Shown in pieces: positions 25,252-34,773 of a stretch of 54,947 nucleotides of DNA. The notes below the pieces were generated by a model. It did not search any database and was not told where the DNA came from. It saw only the letters and a program-made list of their open reading frames with translations. Origin of the DNA: Verrucomicrobiota bacterium (GTDB lineage: Bacteria > Verrucomicrobiota > Verrucomicrobiia > Opitutales > Opitutaceae). The stretch is taken from positions 1-54,947 of the forward strand of contig JAFAAS010000004.1 in assembly GCA_023426435.1 (NCBI GenBank). The letters are read 5' to 3'. Made by a program: the position numbers and the translations under genes. Every line of letters starts with the position of its first letter. The stretch's first letter is position 1.

Positions 25252-26278
25252 CGGAACCGGAGTTGTAAGAAACCATCAGGCTGAGCAGCCCAAACCACCG
25301 CAGCCCCGAACGAGCCGCCGCCGCACCGGGCGAAAACGTCACCCCGCGCGACGCGAGCCACGGCTCGAGTTCGATCGACATGCTCGAAATCCCAAGCGCC
25401 GCCGCGATCGACCGATCGAGCCACTCGAGCGACGGCGGCACGCCCAGGCACACCACCTGCCCCACCGACTGGCCCGTCTGCACCTCATAAAAACCGATCG
25501 AAGACTGCAGCTCCTTCAACAGTCGCTTCACCAGCAGCGGCCCCATGCCCGTGAAATCGAAGGTGTTCGAGAAAAACAGCTTCTTCGCCGCCTCGAGATC
25601 CTTCAACCCGAGCTCCTTCTGCACCACCGGCAAAATCGCCTCGATGCCCTGCGGGATCGGCCGCGCAATCTCCACGCCATTCGCCCCCACAATAAACGAA
25701 TGCGTCACGTCCGCGCCGATCTCGAGCACCAGCGTCGGCATGACCGATTTCTTGAAATGCAGATAATCGATCATCGCGCCCAAGCTCGCCACCGTCCCCA
25801 GCTCCAGCCGGTCGGGATAGATGCCCGACGCGAGCAAGCGATCCTGCGCCGCGTCGACGTCTTCGTTCAACATCCCGACGAACAACACTTCCTTCTGCGT
25901 CGCCCGCTCCAAATCGTAGTCGGAGCCATCCACCGCGCTGATCGCGTGCACCGCATGCTTGTCCAGTTCCAGCCGGAACTGGCTCGCGAGCAATTCGCCG
26001 AAATACCCCGGCTCCTTCAACCGCTTCAACTCCACCGTCGCCCGCCGCACCAAACGCCGCGCCGGATAAACGCCACACGTCGCGTTCAAATATCCCGTCG
26101 GACTCTTCTTCGGCTGCAGCTTCTTCAAAGCCTCCGCCACCGCCGCCATATCGCCCGAGCCGCACTCGGCCACTTCCTCAACGACGAGCGGACCCTTCGT
26201 CGCCGACGTCCGCGCCAACAGCACCGCATGGTCGTTTTGCTCGACGAAATACCCTTTTGTCTTGGCAGCGAAAAACAT
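25223..26278 (-). CDS. PilM-like actin-fold pilus-assembly protein
   Basis: 351 residues, cytoplasmic, without a signal peptide until a short hydrophobic C-terminal stretch (RWFGLLSLMVSYNSG). LVLEIGADVTHSFIVGANGVEIARPIPQG resembles the phosphate-binding strands of PilM/FtsA-type actin folds (usual form: LDIG....V...G). Position as first gene of the set followed by PilN-, PilO-, PilP- and secretin-like genes supports the call more than sequence identity. GspL is an alternative. The 277-bp upstream region (26279-26555) probably holds the operon promoter, but I could not pick a convincing -35/-10. Confidence 0.68.
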   Translation of the reverse strand: MFFAAKTKGYFVEQNDHAVLLARTSATKGPLVVEEVAECGSGDMAAVAEALKKLQPKKSPTGYLNATCGVYPARRLVRRATVELKRLKEPGYFGELLASQFRLELDKHAVHAISAVDGSDYDLERATQKEVLFVGMLNEDVDAAQDRLLASGIYPDRLELGTVASLGAMIDYLHFKKSVMPTLVLEIGADVTHSFIVGANGVEIARPIPQGIEAILPVVQKELGLKDLEAAKKLFFSNTFDFTGMGPLLVKRLLKELQSSIGFYEVQTGQSVGQVVCLGVPPSLEWLDRSIAAALGISSMSIELEPWLASRGVTFSPGAAAARSGLRWFGLLSLMVSYNSGSDAAATEKKK

Positions 26279-26500
26279 GCGGGTGGGTTGCGGGTGGAGC
26301 CGGCCCGTGGCGCCCTCGCTCCGCGTCCCGCACCATCACGTGCGCGACATTCGTCCAAGGCACCGGGAAATCCGGATGCGCAACGTCGGAAAAGTCCCCC
26401 TCTAATACAAGCCAATTTCCCTAAGCGAGCAGCCAGCCCGCCCGTCTTTACCTTTTCTTCATCCCACCCGGGACCGCCTCCTCAAACGCACGCACCCAAG

Positions 26501-26524
26501 AAAAAACCCGCCGAAATCGGCGGG
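26501..26524 (-). terminator. Rho-independent terminator of the bS22-like gene
   Basis: CCCGCCGA (26507-26514) / TCGGCGGG (26517-26524), followed on the - strand by six T (26501-26506). It lies 31 nt past the stop of the mini-gene at 26556, and upstream of the pil operon. Confidence 0.88.
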
Positions 26525-26555
26525 CTCGAAAATGGTTCGCGCAGAACCCCGCGGC

Positions 26556-26657
26556 TTATTTCTGCCACGTGCGCTTCTTGTGCCGGTTCGACTTCAGGCG
26601 CTTGCGGCGCTTGTGCTTCGACATCTTCAACCGACGTTTCTTTTTCAGATTACCCAT
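26556..26657 (-). CDS. bS22-like ribosomal mini-protein (AURKAIP1/COX24 domain)
   Basis: 33 residues: [20 protein letters not shown] followed by [13 protein letters not shown]. The length and the pattern MG..(K/R)KKRR..MSKxKxRKxL match mycobacterial bS22, a 33-residue 30S protein whose mitochondrial counterpart is mS38/AURKAIP1. Expected to thread into the decoding-site region of 16S rRNA. Stand-alone gene with its own terminator. It is shorter than standard ORF cut-offs and easy to miss. No Shine-Dalgarno upstream (CCTACACC before ATG). Confidence 0.85.
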
Positions 26658-26788
26658 GGTGTAGGAAAATAGAGGGTCGACGGTGCGAGGCGCCGCACCG
26701 CGTGTAAAGCGTGAATTTCCCGCCGCCGCTCGGACGATCGCCCGCCTCGCTCTGTCCCTCGATCTCGTGCTCCCGCCCGAGCCCCACC

Positions 26789-29700
26789 CTATTCACTCTC
26801 CTTTACCACCACGCTCCGCCGCATTCGCGTAAACACCAACACCGCTTCAACCGCCGCCTCGTCCACCCCGGCCAAAATCGCCGCGACCCGCCGATAGGTC
26901 TTCAGCTGCGATGCATGCCGCGCCACCAAACCCGGCAACTCCGCCTCGTTTGCCCGATCCGTTTTGAAATCGATCACCGTTACCCGCGTCGCCGCTCCCG
27001 CCGTCGATCGTTCCACAACCACGCGATCGAACACACCCGTGATCCACGCGCCATCGATCACCACCTCGAAGGACCGTTCGCGCCACACCTCCGCCCGCCC
27101 CACTTTCGGCCGGCGCCACAACGCCCCCAATTCCGCCGCGCCCAAACACGCCAACGCCTCCTCGCAAAGTTCCTCCTCCACGCCGCGCACGCGCCATGTC
27201 TGCGCAATTTTCGCCAGCGTCTCCTCCTCCATCCACTCCACCTCCGCCAGGAGTCCGTGCACCGCCGTGCCGAAATCGGCCGCGCCACTCCGCTGCAACG
27301 AGAACAACTGCGCCCCCGCCACCGTCGCCACCTTGCCCGCCGACGCCCGTCGCGCCGGCCAACGCCGAACCCGCCCCAACTCCAACCGCTCCTGCGCGGT
27401 CGTCGTCTCGGACGCTTCTTTCGACTTTTCCTCCGACACCTTTCCTTCGCCTTCCAACGTCTCGAACCACCGCTCATCCCCCACCGAAAACGCGCCCGCG
27501 AATTCCCGCCCGCCCACCTTCACCGGCCGCGTCTCTTCGCCCAGCGTCTCCGCCAGCAACTTGGTAAAATTCCTCGAGGTCGACGAGCCCGGCGGCTTCA
27601 CGATCAAATACATCGCCCGCTTCGCCCGCGTCATCGCCACATAAAGCAGCGAAAGATTCTCATAACACGCATCCGCCTCCGCCGCGCGCACGTGCGCCGC
27701 CAACTCCGGATCCGCCGCGAGAAACACCTTCGAGGGCATATCCAACACCCACTCGATTTCGCGCCCCACCGATCGCTGCACCGCCAGTCCCTCGCGCCGC
27801 GAATCGATGCGATTCCCTTCCAAATCCGGCAGGATCACCACGTCGAATCCCAGCCCTTTCGACTTGTGAATCGTCATCACTCGCACCGCCGCCGCCGCCT
27901 CGCTTTCTCTCACGGTGTGCCGTTCCATGAACGCCACGAACTCCGCCACTTCCCGGCTGCCGGTCTCATCGAATAAGCGCGCCGCCGCCGCAAACTGCCG
28001 CGCTCGCTCCCGCGTGAAGGTGTCGTCCGCCGCCAGCGCCGGCTCCAATCGCTGAATCCACGTCGCCACCGTCCGCTCGAAACCTTCCGCGTGAATCTGA
28101 CCGAGCACCCGCCGCGTCAGCGTCTCCGGATTTTCAATACGAGCCGCCGCCAATACCGCCCCCAGGGGCGTCATCTTCAAATGCTCCTGCGCCAGCGTGT
28201 CGCCGGGATGCGCCGCCGCCTGCATCAGCGCCAGCAGCGCCGCCCCCAGCGGATTGTCCGTGCACACGTGCAGATCCGACTCCGCCAGCGCCGGCATTCC
28301 CGCAAATCGCCGCACATGATCCGCCAGCGCCGTCGCCGTCTTGTTATCCTGCACCAGCAACGCGCACGTGAGTCCGCGTTCGAGCGGATCGATCTCCTGC
28401 AACAACTCCACCGCGATCTCGAAGCGCGCTCGCTCCTCGTCGGCTTTCGACCCCGCCGCCGGTCCATGCAACAGCGCCACCTGCCCGCCGAGTTCCGGCC
28501 GCGCCGTCTTGTGATCCTGCCACTCGCGAATCCACATGTCGGTCGCCGGTCCCGGAAACAAATCCTGCAACACCGCCTTGTCTCCAAAAACCTGATTCAC
28601 CGTCGCGATCACCGGCTCGCCCGACCGCCACGAATGCACCAGATGCTGCTCCGCAATCGTCCCCGGCCGGATCGCGTTGTAGTGATCGAAGATCTCGCGA
28701 AACAACCGCGGATCGCCTTCCCGCCACGTGAAGATCGCCTGCTTCACGTCGCCGACATAGAAAAACGTCCGCATCGCCGACGCATCCTGCACCACTTCAT
28801 CAATCAGGTTTCGCAACACCGACCATTGCCCGAAGCTCGTGTCCTGGAACTCGTCCAGCAGCCAGTGATCGATCTCGCCATCCAGCCGGTAATCGATCGC
28901 GAGTCGATCCACCGTCGTCTCCCCTCCGCCGCTCAAACGCGGGGCGCCATGCTCCGGCGTCAACAACCGCTGCACGTCACCGAACGTCAACTTCCCCGCG
29001 CGCCGCACCGCTTCGTGATACACCGCCTCGTATCCCGCCAGCACCGCATGAATCCCGCGCGTCATCTCCAACCGGCGCTCGATCTCTCGCCCAATCACAT
29101 CCCGCACGATCGTCGCCAGCGCCGCACACGCCGGAGGCGCGAGTTCCTGCTTCTTCCGATCGAACTCCAGCACCGCCGTCCCGCAGTGCAGCTGATCCCA
29201 CGCGTCCAGCGCCTTCTCGAGCACATACAACATCGGGCGATCCGGCGTCACACCGGCGTTCCACATCTGACACGCCTGAATAAAATCCCGCCAGCGTCCG
29301 CGTTGCTTGTCCGCGATCGGCGCCACCTCGACCCACGCCTGCAACGCACTCAGCGCCTTCGTCGCCTCCGCCCCCGCTGCCGCCCACCGGCTTCCATCCG
29401 GCCAAATCCGTTTCGGATTTCCCCAACCATCCACCTCCGGCCCCGCGAGAAAAATTTCCTGATGCCGATCCAAGAAAACATCCAGCCGCGCCGCCAGCCG
29501 CTTCTCGTCCGCCCCAAAGGTCGCCCGTTTGAACGCCTCGATAAACTCCCGCTGCTCCGGCGCCAGTCCGCCCGCGCCACGCTCGAACATCCGCCGCAAC
29601 ACCCGGCGCCGCTCCACGCGCGCCCCATGCTCCTGCAACACCTCGAACTCGCCCGCCAACCCGAGCTCCAACGGAAACGCCCGCGCCACGCGCGCGAAAA

Positions 29701-30031
29701 ATCCATCCAGCGTCCCCAACCGCAACCGATGCATCGCATCCACCACGTCGCGCAACATCCGCAGGAAAACCCGCCGTGCCTCCTCGCCGCTCGCGCCAAT
29801 TCCCACTTCCTTCGCCAGCCGTTCCGCAAACACCTTCTCCGCCGCCGCCCGCGCCAGCTTGTTCAAAATCTCGTCGAAGAACTCGCCCGCCGCTTTCCGC
29901 GTGAACGTCAGCGCCACGATTCGCTCCGGCTTCGCCCCCAACGCAAGCAACTGCACGAAGCGATTCGTCAACGCATAGGTTTTTCCCGACCCCGCCGACG
30001 CGAGAATCATCACGTGTCCCACCGGCTTCAT
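26789..30031 (-). CDS. addA: AddA/RecB-like UvrD-family helicase-nuclease
   Basis: 1080 residues from ATG 30031, which overlaps the preceding stop as ATGA (an in-frame start 15 nt upstream is possible). Walker [18 protein letters not shown] at the N-terminus, [12 protein letters not shown] (motif Ia), [11 protein letters not shown] (Walker B/motif II), [15 protein letters not shown] (motif III), [20 protein letters not shown] and [13 protein letters not shown] (motifs V-VI). The C-terminal PD-(D/E)XK nuclease is seen in [14 protein letters not shown]. Partner of the downstream-named AddB-like protein in double-strand-break end resection and recombination. Confidence 0.88.
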
Positions 30032-32928
30032 CGCGCGTCCTCCCATTTCACGCTGTCGGCAACCCCGTGATGAAATAGCGACGCAAACGGATCCCGATCC
30101 GGTCGAATATCTTCACTCGGCGGCCAGAACACGCCCGCCCGAATCGCCGCCGCCGCGCCTTCCACACAGCGCCACGCCGCCTCGTCCAATTCTTTTGGAT
30201 ACTCCTGCCACACGCGCACGCCCGTCTCCGTCGACGCCTTCGGCAAATTGAAATACCCCGCCCGCGCCTCCCGCGCCGCCGCCGGATCGATCGCTCCTGC
30301 CTCGAGCGACACCCGCCCCGTCGCCAGCGCCCGCAAATACAAGGGCAGCTGCAAATCCTTCCACGTCACGTCGCGCGCATTCCACGTCAGCACCGCAAAC
30401 TCCGGCCGCGTCTCGCCCCGTCGCACTCCGCGCAAATGCGCCTCCTCCGGATCGACCGGCTGGTCCGAGGTCTTGTAATCGATCACGCGCAACTCACCCG
30501 TCGCCGCATGACGATCGATCCGGTCGATCTTCCCGCTCACCGTCAGTCCCGCCACCTCGATCTCAAACGGACGCTCCACCGCCAGGATCTCCCAGCCTTC
30601 CGCGCGCGTCTGCGCCTGCACCTCCGCCGCGCGCGACAACCTCTGCCGCGCCGACTCCACCTGCACCGTCAACGGCAGCGTCAGCTCGGCCCCAAACAAA
30701 CGCGTCGTCTCCGCTTCGAGTCGCTCGAGCAGAAACGCCCGCAAGGTCGCCGCCTCTTCGCAGCTTCGCATCGCCAGATCGCGCCCCAGCGCCTCCAGCG
30801 CCGCGTGACACAGAATTCCGAAATCCAGCGCATCGAGTTCGTTCTTCGCCGGATCCACCGGCTCCATCCGCAACACGCGCGAGAGATAAAACCGAAACGG
30901 ACATTCCAGCCACGCGCGCAACCCCGTCACCGCCACGCGCGCCGGCGGATCCACGCGTCGCGGTTCCAGTGTCCACGCCCGCCGCCACGCCGGCGCTTCT
31001 CTCCCCGCGCCCGTGCCCCGAAACAAAAATCGCACGCGACTCGGCAGCGCTTCCTCCGCGCAACGCAGCAGCAAGCGCGAGGGACGAAGTGGATCTCCGG
31101 ATACAGAGGTCTTGCCGAAGAACAAATCGATCCGTCCTCGCGCCTCGCTTCCGCTCCGCCACGCCGCGAGCGCCTGCAGCAAATACGCATCGCGCGCAAA
31201 CCTCGCCGCATTCGTCTTCAATCCCAACCGCTCCCGCAACGACTCCGGCAAAAACGGATCGCCCACGACCGCATCCGGCACGTGGCCGTCGTTCAATCCC
31301 GCCACCGCCAGATGCGGCGCATCCTCCCACAACAACTCCAGCCACCCTTGCAACTCCACCGCGCCATCCGGCTTGTCGTCGTAGCGCACAAGCTCGCCAT
31401 ACAGCCGCAACGCCACATCCCACCAATCCGTCGTCGTCCAACCCGGAAACCACTTCTCTGCCGCCCCGATTTCCCGCATCACCCCCGCCCACGCCTCCGC
31501 CGCTTCCGCCGCCGCCGCCTCGTCTTCCCGCGCCAAATCGAAGCGTCGCCGCCCAAAAATCCGACTCAGCGCCGCACTCGCATTCTCCGGAAATTTCCCG
31601 CTTCGCAAAAGGTCGCGCAACTCCGCCACTTTCGCCAAAGCCACGCGTGTTCCCGCCCCGACTCGCCCCTGTTCCGCCTGCGAGCGCAACGCGTCGAGCG
31701 TCCGCGGCAGATGCGCGCGGTGCAACGCATCGAGATCCCGCAGGAAACCCGCGGCCGATCCTCCCCGATCCGTGCCGGCCGCATAACTCAAAAAATCCGG
31801 ACACCTGGCCAGCGCCGCGACCGCCTCAAACGTCTCCTCCCGCGCCAGCGCCGCAAGCGCCGTCAACAATTGATGCAGCGCATCGCCTTTGCGCCGCCGT
31901 CCATCCGGATTGAACGCCTCCTGCCCCACCCGCTGTAGTTCGCTCGCGAGCAAGGGCGCCACTTCCGCATCGGCAATCCCCACACCCAACACTCCTTCCG
32001 CTTTCTCATACCCGCCCGCCAGCGCCGCAATCCGCTCCGCTTGCGCCGCCGGATTCGCGCAAAGATGCACCGTTCGCTCGAATTCAGGCCACTCGATCAT
32101 CCGACGCTCCCACGCTTCCGCCCGCGGCCGCCCCCACGCATCGAACGCGTCCGCCTCCTCGTCCGGCGCAAACACCAAAATATCCACCGGCACGCTCCGC
32201 GCCTGTGCCGCCAACACCTGCAACGCGAGCGGCAGCGGATCAGGCGTGCCGATCACAACTATCCGCTCGACTCCTTCCAACGCCGCCGGCTCCCGCGCCG
32301 ACTCAATCTCCGCCGCCTGTCGATCGCGCAAATCCCACTGCGCCAGTTTCGCCGCGTGCAACCGCTCCAGTTCCGCCAACTGCTCCCACCGCTCCCGCTC
32401 CGAAAATCCCTCACCCAACCGCTCCGCTACATCGCTCAAAAGCAGACCACCTTCCCCCAAGGTCCGCCGCAACCGCCCAAACTCCTCCGCCAATCGCAAC
32501 GCCCACGCCGCATTTCTCACCGGCGGATCGATGGGAAACATCGCGCGAAACGCTCCCAATTCCACCTCTCGCAACACGTCCATCCACGCGAGCAACGAAA
32601 TCAACCGCGACGCCAGCGCCTCGTCGTCCGCCGCAGCAGTCACGAGCGATTCCGGCAACATCACCCGCGGCGGGAAGACCGCCGATCTCCGCTCCGCGGC
32701 ATGTCCCGCCAGCGCCTCCCGCAATCGACGCCCCGCCTGCCGCGTCGGCACCACCACCAGCGTCCCGCTCAAATCCAACGGCCCGTCTCCGCTCCACCCC
32801 TGCGCCAGAAACTCCACCGATTGCGGCAGCAGCGGGCGGTCCCAACTCAGAAAGAAACGACGAACAGATTCAGGCGGTGAAGACACGTGGCGAACCCGAC
32901 CATGTTCATCCTTCGCCCGCTCCCGCAA
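30028..32928 (-). CDS. addB: AddB/RecC-like PD-(D/E)XK nuclease protein
   Basis: 966 residues. The N-terminal part has LSGTLVVVPTRQAGRRLREAL but no Walker A motif, so its helicase-like domain is probably inactive. The C-terminal RecB-type nuclease is clear: GLRAWLECPFRFYLSRVLRM, DFGILCHAALE, GKIDRID and LRVIDYKTSDQP. Four-cysteine (CxxCxxxxxC) iron-staple residues found in B. subtilis AddB are not visible at the C-terminus; only isolated cysteines remain. Operon with addA, overlapping by 4 nt. Confidence 0.82.
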   Translation of the reverse strand: MRERAKDEHGRVRHVSSPPESVRRFFLSWDRPLLPQSVEFLAQGWSGDGPLDLSGTLVVVPTRQAGRRLREALAGHAAERRSAVFPPRVMLPESLVTAAADDEALASRLISLLAWMDVLREVELGAFRAMFPIDPPVRNAAWALRLAEEFGRLRRTLGEGGLLLSDVAERLGEGFSERERWEQLAELERLHAAKLAQWDLRDRQAAEIESAREPAALEGVERIVVIGTPDPLPLALQVLAAQARSVPVDILVFAPDEEADAFDAWGRPRAEAWERRMIEWPEFERTVHLCANPAAQAERIAALAGGYEKAEGVLGVGIADAEVAPLLASELQRVGQEAFNPDGRRRKGDALHQLLTALAALAREETFEAVAALARCPDFLSYAAGTDRGGSAAGFLRDLDALHRAHLPRTLDALRSQAEQGRVGAGTRVALAKVAELRDLLRSGKFPENASAALSRIFGRRRFDLAREDEAAAAEAAEAWAGVMREIGAAEKWFPGWTTTDWWDVALRLYGELVRYDDKPDGAVELQGWLELLWEDAPHLAVAGLNDGHVPDAVVGDPFLPESLRERLGLKTNAARFARDAYLLQALAAWRSGSEARGRIDLFFGKTSVSGDPLRPSRLLLRCAEEALPSRVRFLFRGTGAGREAPAWRRAWTLEPRRVDPPARVAVTGLRAWLECPFRFYLSRVLRMEPVDPAKNELDALDFGILCHAALEALGRDLAMRSCEEAATLRAFLLERLEAETTRLFGAELTLPLTVQVESARQRLSRAAEVQAQTRAEGWEILAVERPFEIEVAGLTVSGKIDRIDRHAATGELRVIDYKTSDQPVDPEEAHLRGVRRGETRPEFAVLTWNARDVTWKDLQLPLYLRALATGRVSLEAGAIDPAAAREARAGYFNLPKASTETGVRVWQEYPKELDEAAWRCVEGAAAAIRAGVFWPPSEDIRPDRDPFASLFHHGVADSVKWEDAR

Positions 32929-32969
32929 GCCTCCGCCGAATTTCCCTCACCGCCCGCCCGCCGCACACG

Positions 32970-32996
32970 AAAAAACCCGCACGTTCGTCGTGCGGG
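32970..32996 (-). terminator. Rho-independent terminator of rpsT
   Basis: CCCGCACG (32976-32983) / CGTGCGGG (32989-32996), loop TTCGT, followed on the - strand by six T. It is 46 nt after the rpsT stop codon and before the addB start. Confidence 0.9.
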
Positions 32997-33042
32997 TGAA
33001 AGAATGCCTGCAACCCCGGCGCCCCGCGCCGTTCGGCTGCGA

Positions 33043-33303
33043 TTACTTCGCGAAGAGGAACTTCGCCGCGTGCGACTTCGCGCGATCCGCCGCATTGCGA
33101 TGCACCACGCCGGACTTCACCGCCTTGTCCATCGCCGACGTATAAGCGCTCGCCGCCGTCTTCGTCTCGGCCGCGTCACCCTTCTTAGCCGCCGCGTCCA
33201 GCTTCTTGCGCAGGGTCTTGATGCGGGTCTTCACCCCTTGGTTGCGGTCGTGCAAGCGGGCGGATTTACGCGCGGCTTTGATGGCGGATTTGGTGTTGGC
33301 CAT
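33043..33303 (-). CDS. rpsT: 30S ribosomal protein S20
   Basis: 86 residues: MANTKSAIKAARKSARLHDR start and NAADRAKSHAAKFLFAK end are classic bS20, a helical bundle binding 16S rRNA. ATG 33303 is chosen; the in-frame start at 33339 adds 12 residues unlike the family. Monocistronic with its own terminator. No Shine-Dalgarno is visible before the start (AAATCTCGAAACGATC). Confidence 0.96.
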   Translation of the reverse strand: MANTKSAIKAARKSARLHDRNQGVKTRIKTLRKKLDAAAKKGDAAETKTAASAYTSAMDKAVKSGVVHRNAADRAKSHAAKFLFAK

Positions 33304-33441
33304 GATCGTTTCGAGATTTAAAGCCCGCCAAAGACTCAAACGCCCCGAGGAGAGTCAAGGGTTTTGTCCAACGCCCCCCGCCGCCTCGCCCCCCCCCGCA
33401 AACGTTCTGGAGTTTGCCCCTTCATCCGACTTAATGCCGCC

Positions 33442-34125
33442 ATGCCTCCCGAGCGCCCGTCCGCCATCCGCGTGCTGATCGTGGATGACAGCGTGCTGGT
33501 GCGCGAAGGCCTGCGCGCCGTCTTCTCCACGCAACAACGCCAACCCGCCATCGCCGTCGTGGGCGAAGCCGGCACCGTCGCCGACGCCATCGCGCTCGCC
33601 CCCCAGCTGCAGCCCGATGTCGTGCTCCTCGATATTCGTCTCCCGGACGGCTCCGGACTCACCGCGTGCGCCGAGCTCTGCCGCGTGCTGCCCAACACGC
33701 GCGTCCTCATCCTCACTTCCGTCGCCACCGACAATCTCATCCAGCAAGCCATCCAAGCCGGCGCCCAGGGCTACCTGATGAAGGAGATCGATCCGGAAGG
33801 CCTCACCCGCGCGATCGCCGACGCCCACGCCGGTCGTTCCGTCCTCACCGGAGAAGTCACCGCCCGCGTCTTGCGCCTGCTCCGCGAGGGTCCCACCGAT
33901 CCATTGGCGCCACTCTCGCCCCAAGAGCACCGCGTCCTCGCGCTCACCGCCGCCGGCCGCTCCAACAAGGAGATCGGCGTCGAACTCGGCCTCAGTGAGA
34001 AGACGGTAAAAAACTACCTCAGCAACGTCTTCGAAAAGCTGAACGTCACCCGCCGCACCCAAGCCGCCGCCATTTACTCTCAAGCAGTTACCCACGGTAT
34101 AGGGCCAAAGGTCCCTAACGTTTAG
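33442..34125 (+). CDS. NarL/FixJ-type (LuxR-HTH) response regulator
   Basis: 227 residues. Receiver domain with acidic pair Asp15-Asp16 (VLIVDDS), phospho-acceptor Asp64 (VVLLDIRLPDG) and Lys114 (YLMKEIDPEG); C-terminal LuxR helix-turn-helix LSPQEHRVLALTAAGRSNKE then GLSEKTVKNYLSNVFEKL. No histidine kinase gene in the window, so it is orphan here. It directly precedes the pilin-like cluster and may regulate it. ATG 33442 is used; the extension to 33364 overlaps the C-rich spacer. Divergent from rpsT. Confidence 0.9.
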   Translation: MPPERPSAIRVLIVDDSVLVREGLRAVFSTQQRQPAIAVVGEAGTVADAIALAPQLQPDVVLLDIRLPDGSGLTACAELCRVLPNTRVLILTSVATDNLIQQAIQAGAQGYLMKEIDPEGLTRAIADAHAGRSVLTGEVTARVLRLLREGPTDPLAPLSPQEHRVLALTAAGRSNKEIGVELGLSEKTVKNYLSNVFEKLNVTRRTQAAAIYSQAVTHGIGPKVPNV

Positions 34126-34136
34126 GGACTATTTTC
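34111..34136 (+). terminator. Terminator-like hairpin overlapping the regulator stop codon
   Basis: GTCCCTAA (34111-34118) / TTAGGGAC (34122-34129), loop CGT, followed by TATTTT. The TAG stop (34123-34125) is inside the 3' arm. Moderately strong, may attenuate transcription into the pilin genes. Confidence 0.6.
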
Positions 34137-34179
34137 GGGTCGCCTGCCCCGGGGGCTTCCCTATGCCGGTGCGCGTCTG

Positions 34180-34773
34180 ATGAAGCGCGCCGACCGCTCC
34201 TTTTCCCCACCCCTTCAGTCGCCCGCCTCTCGCACGGCGCGGCGGATGTCATCGCGGCGCGGCTTCACGATCGTCGAAACCATGGTCGCCGCGACCATCT
34301 TCACGATGCTCACAATCGGCGTCTACACGATGCTGATGAAATCGTATCAGCTCATGGCGCTCACGCGCGTGCGCGACGATGCCCGCGCTGTCCTTCGCAG
34401 TTTCGCCGATCAATTTTCCCGTCTTTCCACCACGCAGGAGGTCGACGGCGTCGTCCGGCAACGCTGGCTCTTTCTCCCCAGCGGCGGCCCGACCGGTCGC
34501 GGTCTCGTCTGGGGCGCATTGAGCGACCAAAACACCAGCGTCAACGCCGAGAACGCATCATCCCTCCCCATCCCCCTCGGCGGCGAAAGCCATCGCGTCA
34601 ACGCCACGCTCACGCGCGATGTCCGCTACGTTCACGCCACCAGCGGCGCGAACGTCACGTCCCGCACCATCGAAGCCGCCGGCTACCTGTTGTCGGGCAC
34701 GTTCACGATCAACTACACGATGAACGGCAAGGCCTACACCCAGTCGCTCACCGTCCTCCGCGCCGCGCCATGA
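34180..34773 (+). CDS. Prepilin-like protein (PilV/GspI-type minor pseudopilin)
   Basis: 197 residues from ATG 34180, or 175 from ATG 34246, which would give a normal 6-residue leader MSSRRG before the peptidase site. RRGFTIVETMVAATIFTML is a class III prepilin signal with Glu5 of the mature protein. The rest is a soluble pilin head of unremarkable composition. First of three pilin-like genes that overlap or abut, and that could assemble a pseudopilus tip with the PilM-N-O/secretin machinery encoded at 21.9-26.3 kb. Confidence 0.8.
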   Translation: MKRADRSFSPPLQSPASRTARRMSSRRGFTIVETMVAATIFTMLTIGVYTMLMKSYQLMALTRVRDDARAVLRSFADQFSRLSTTQEVDGVVRQRWLFLPSGGPTGRGLVWGALSDQNTSVNAENASSLPIPLGGESHRVNATLTRDVRYVHATSGANVTSRTIEAAGYLLSGTFTINYTMNGKAYTQSLTVLRAAP

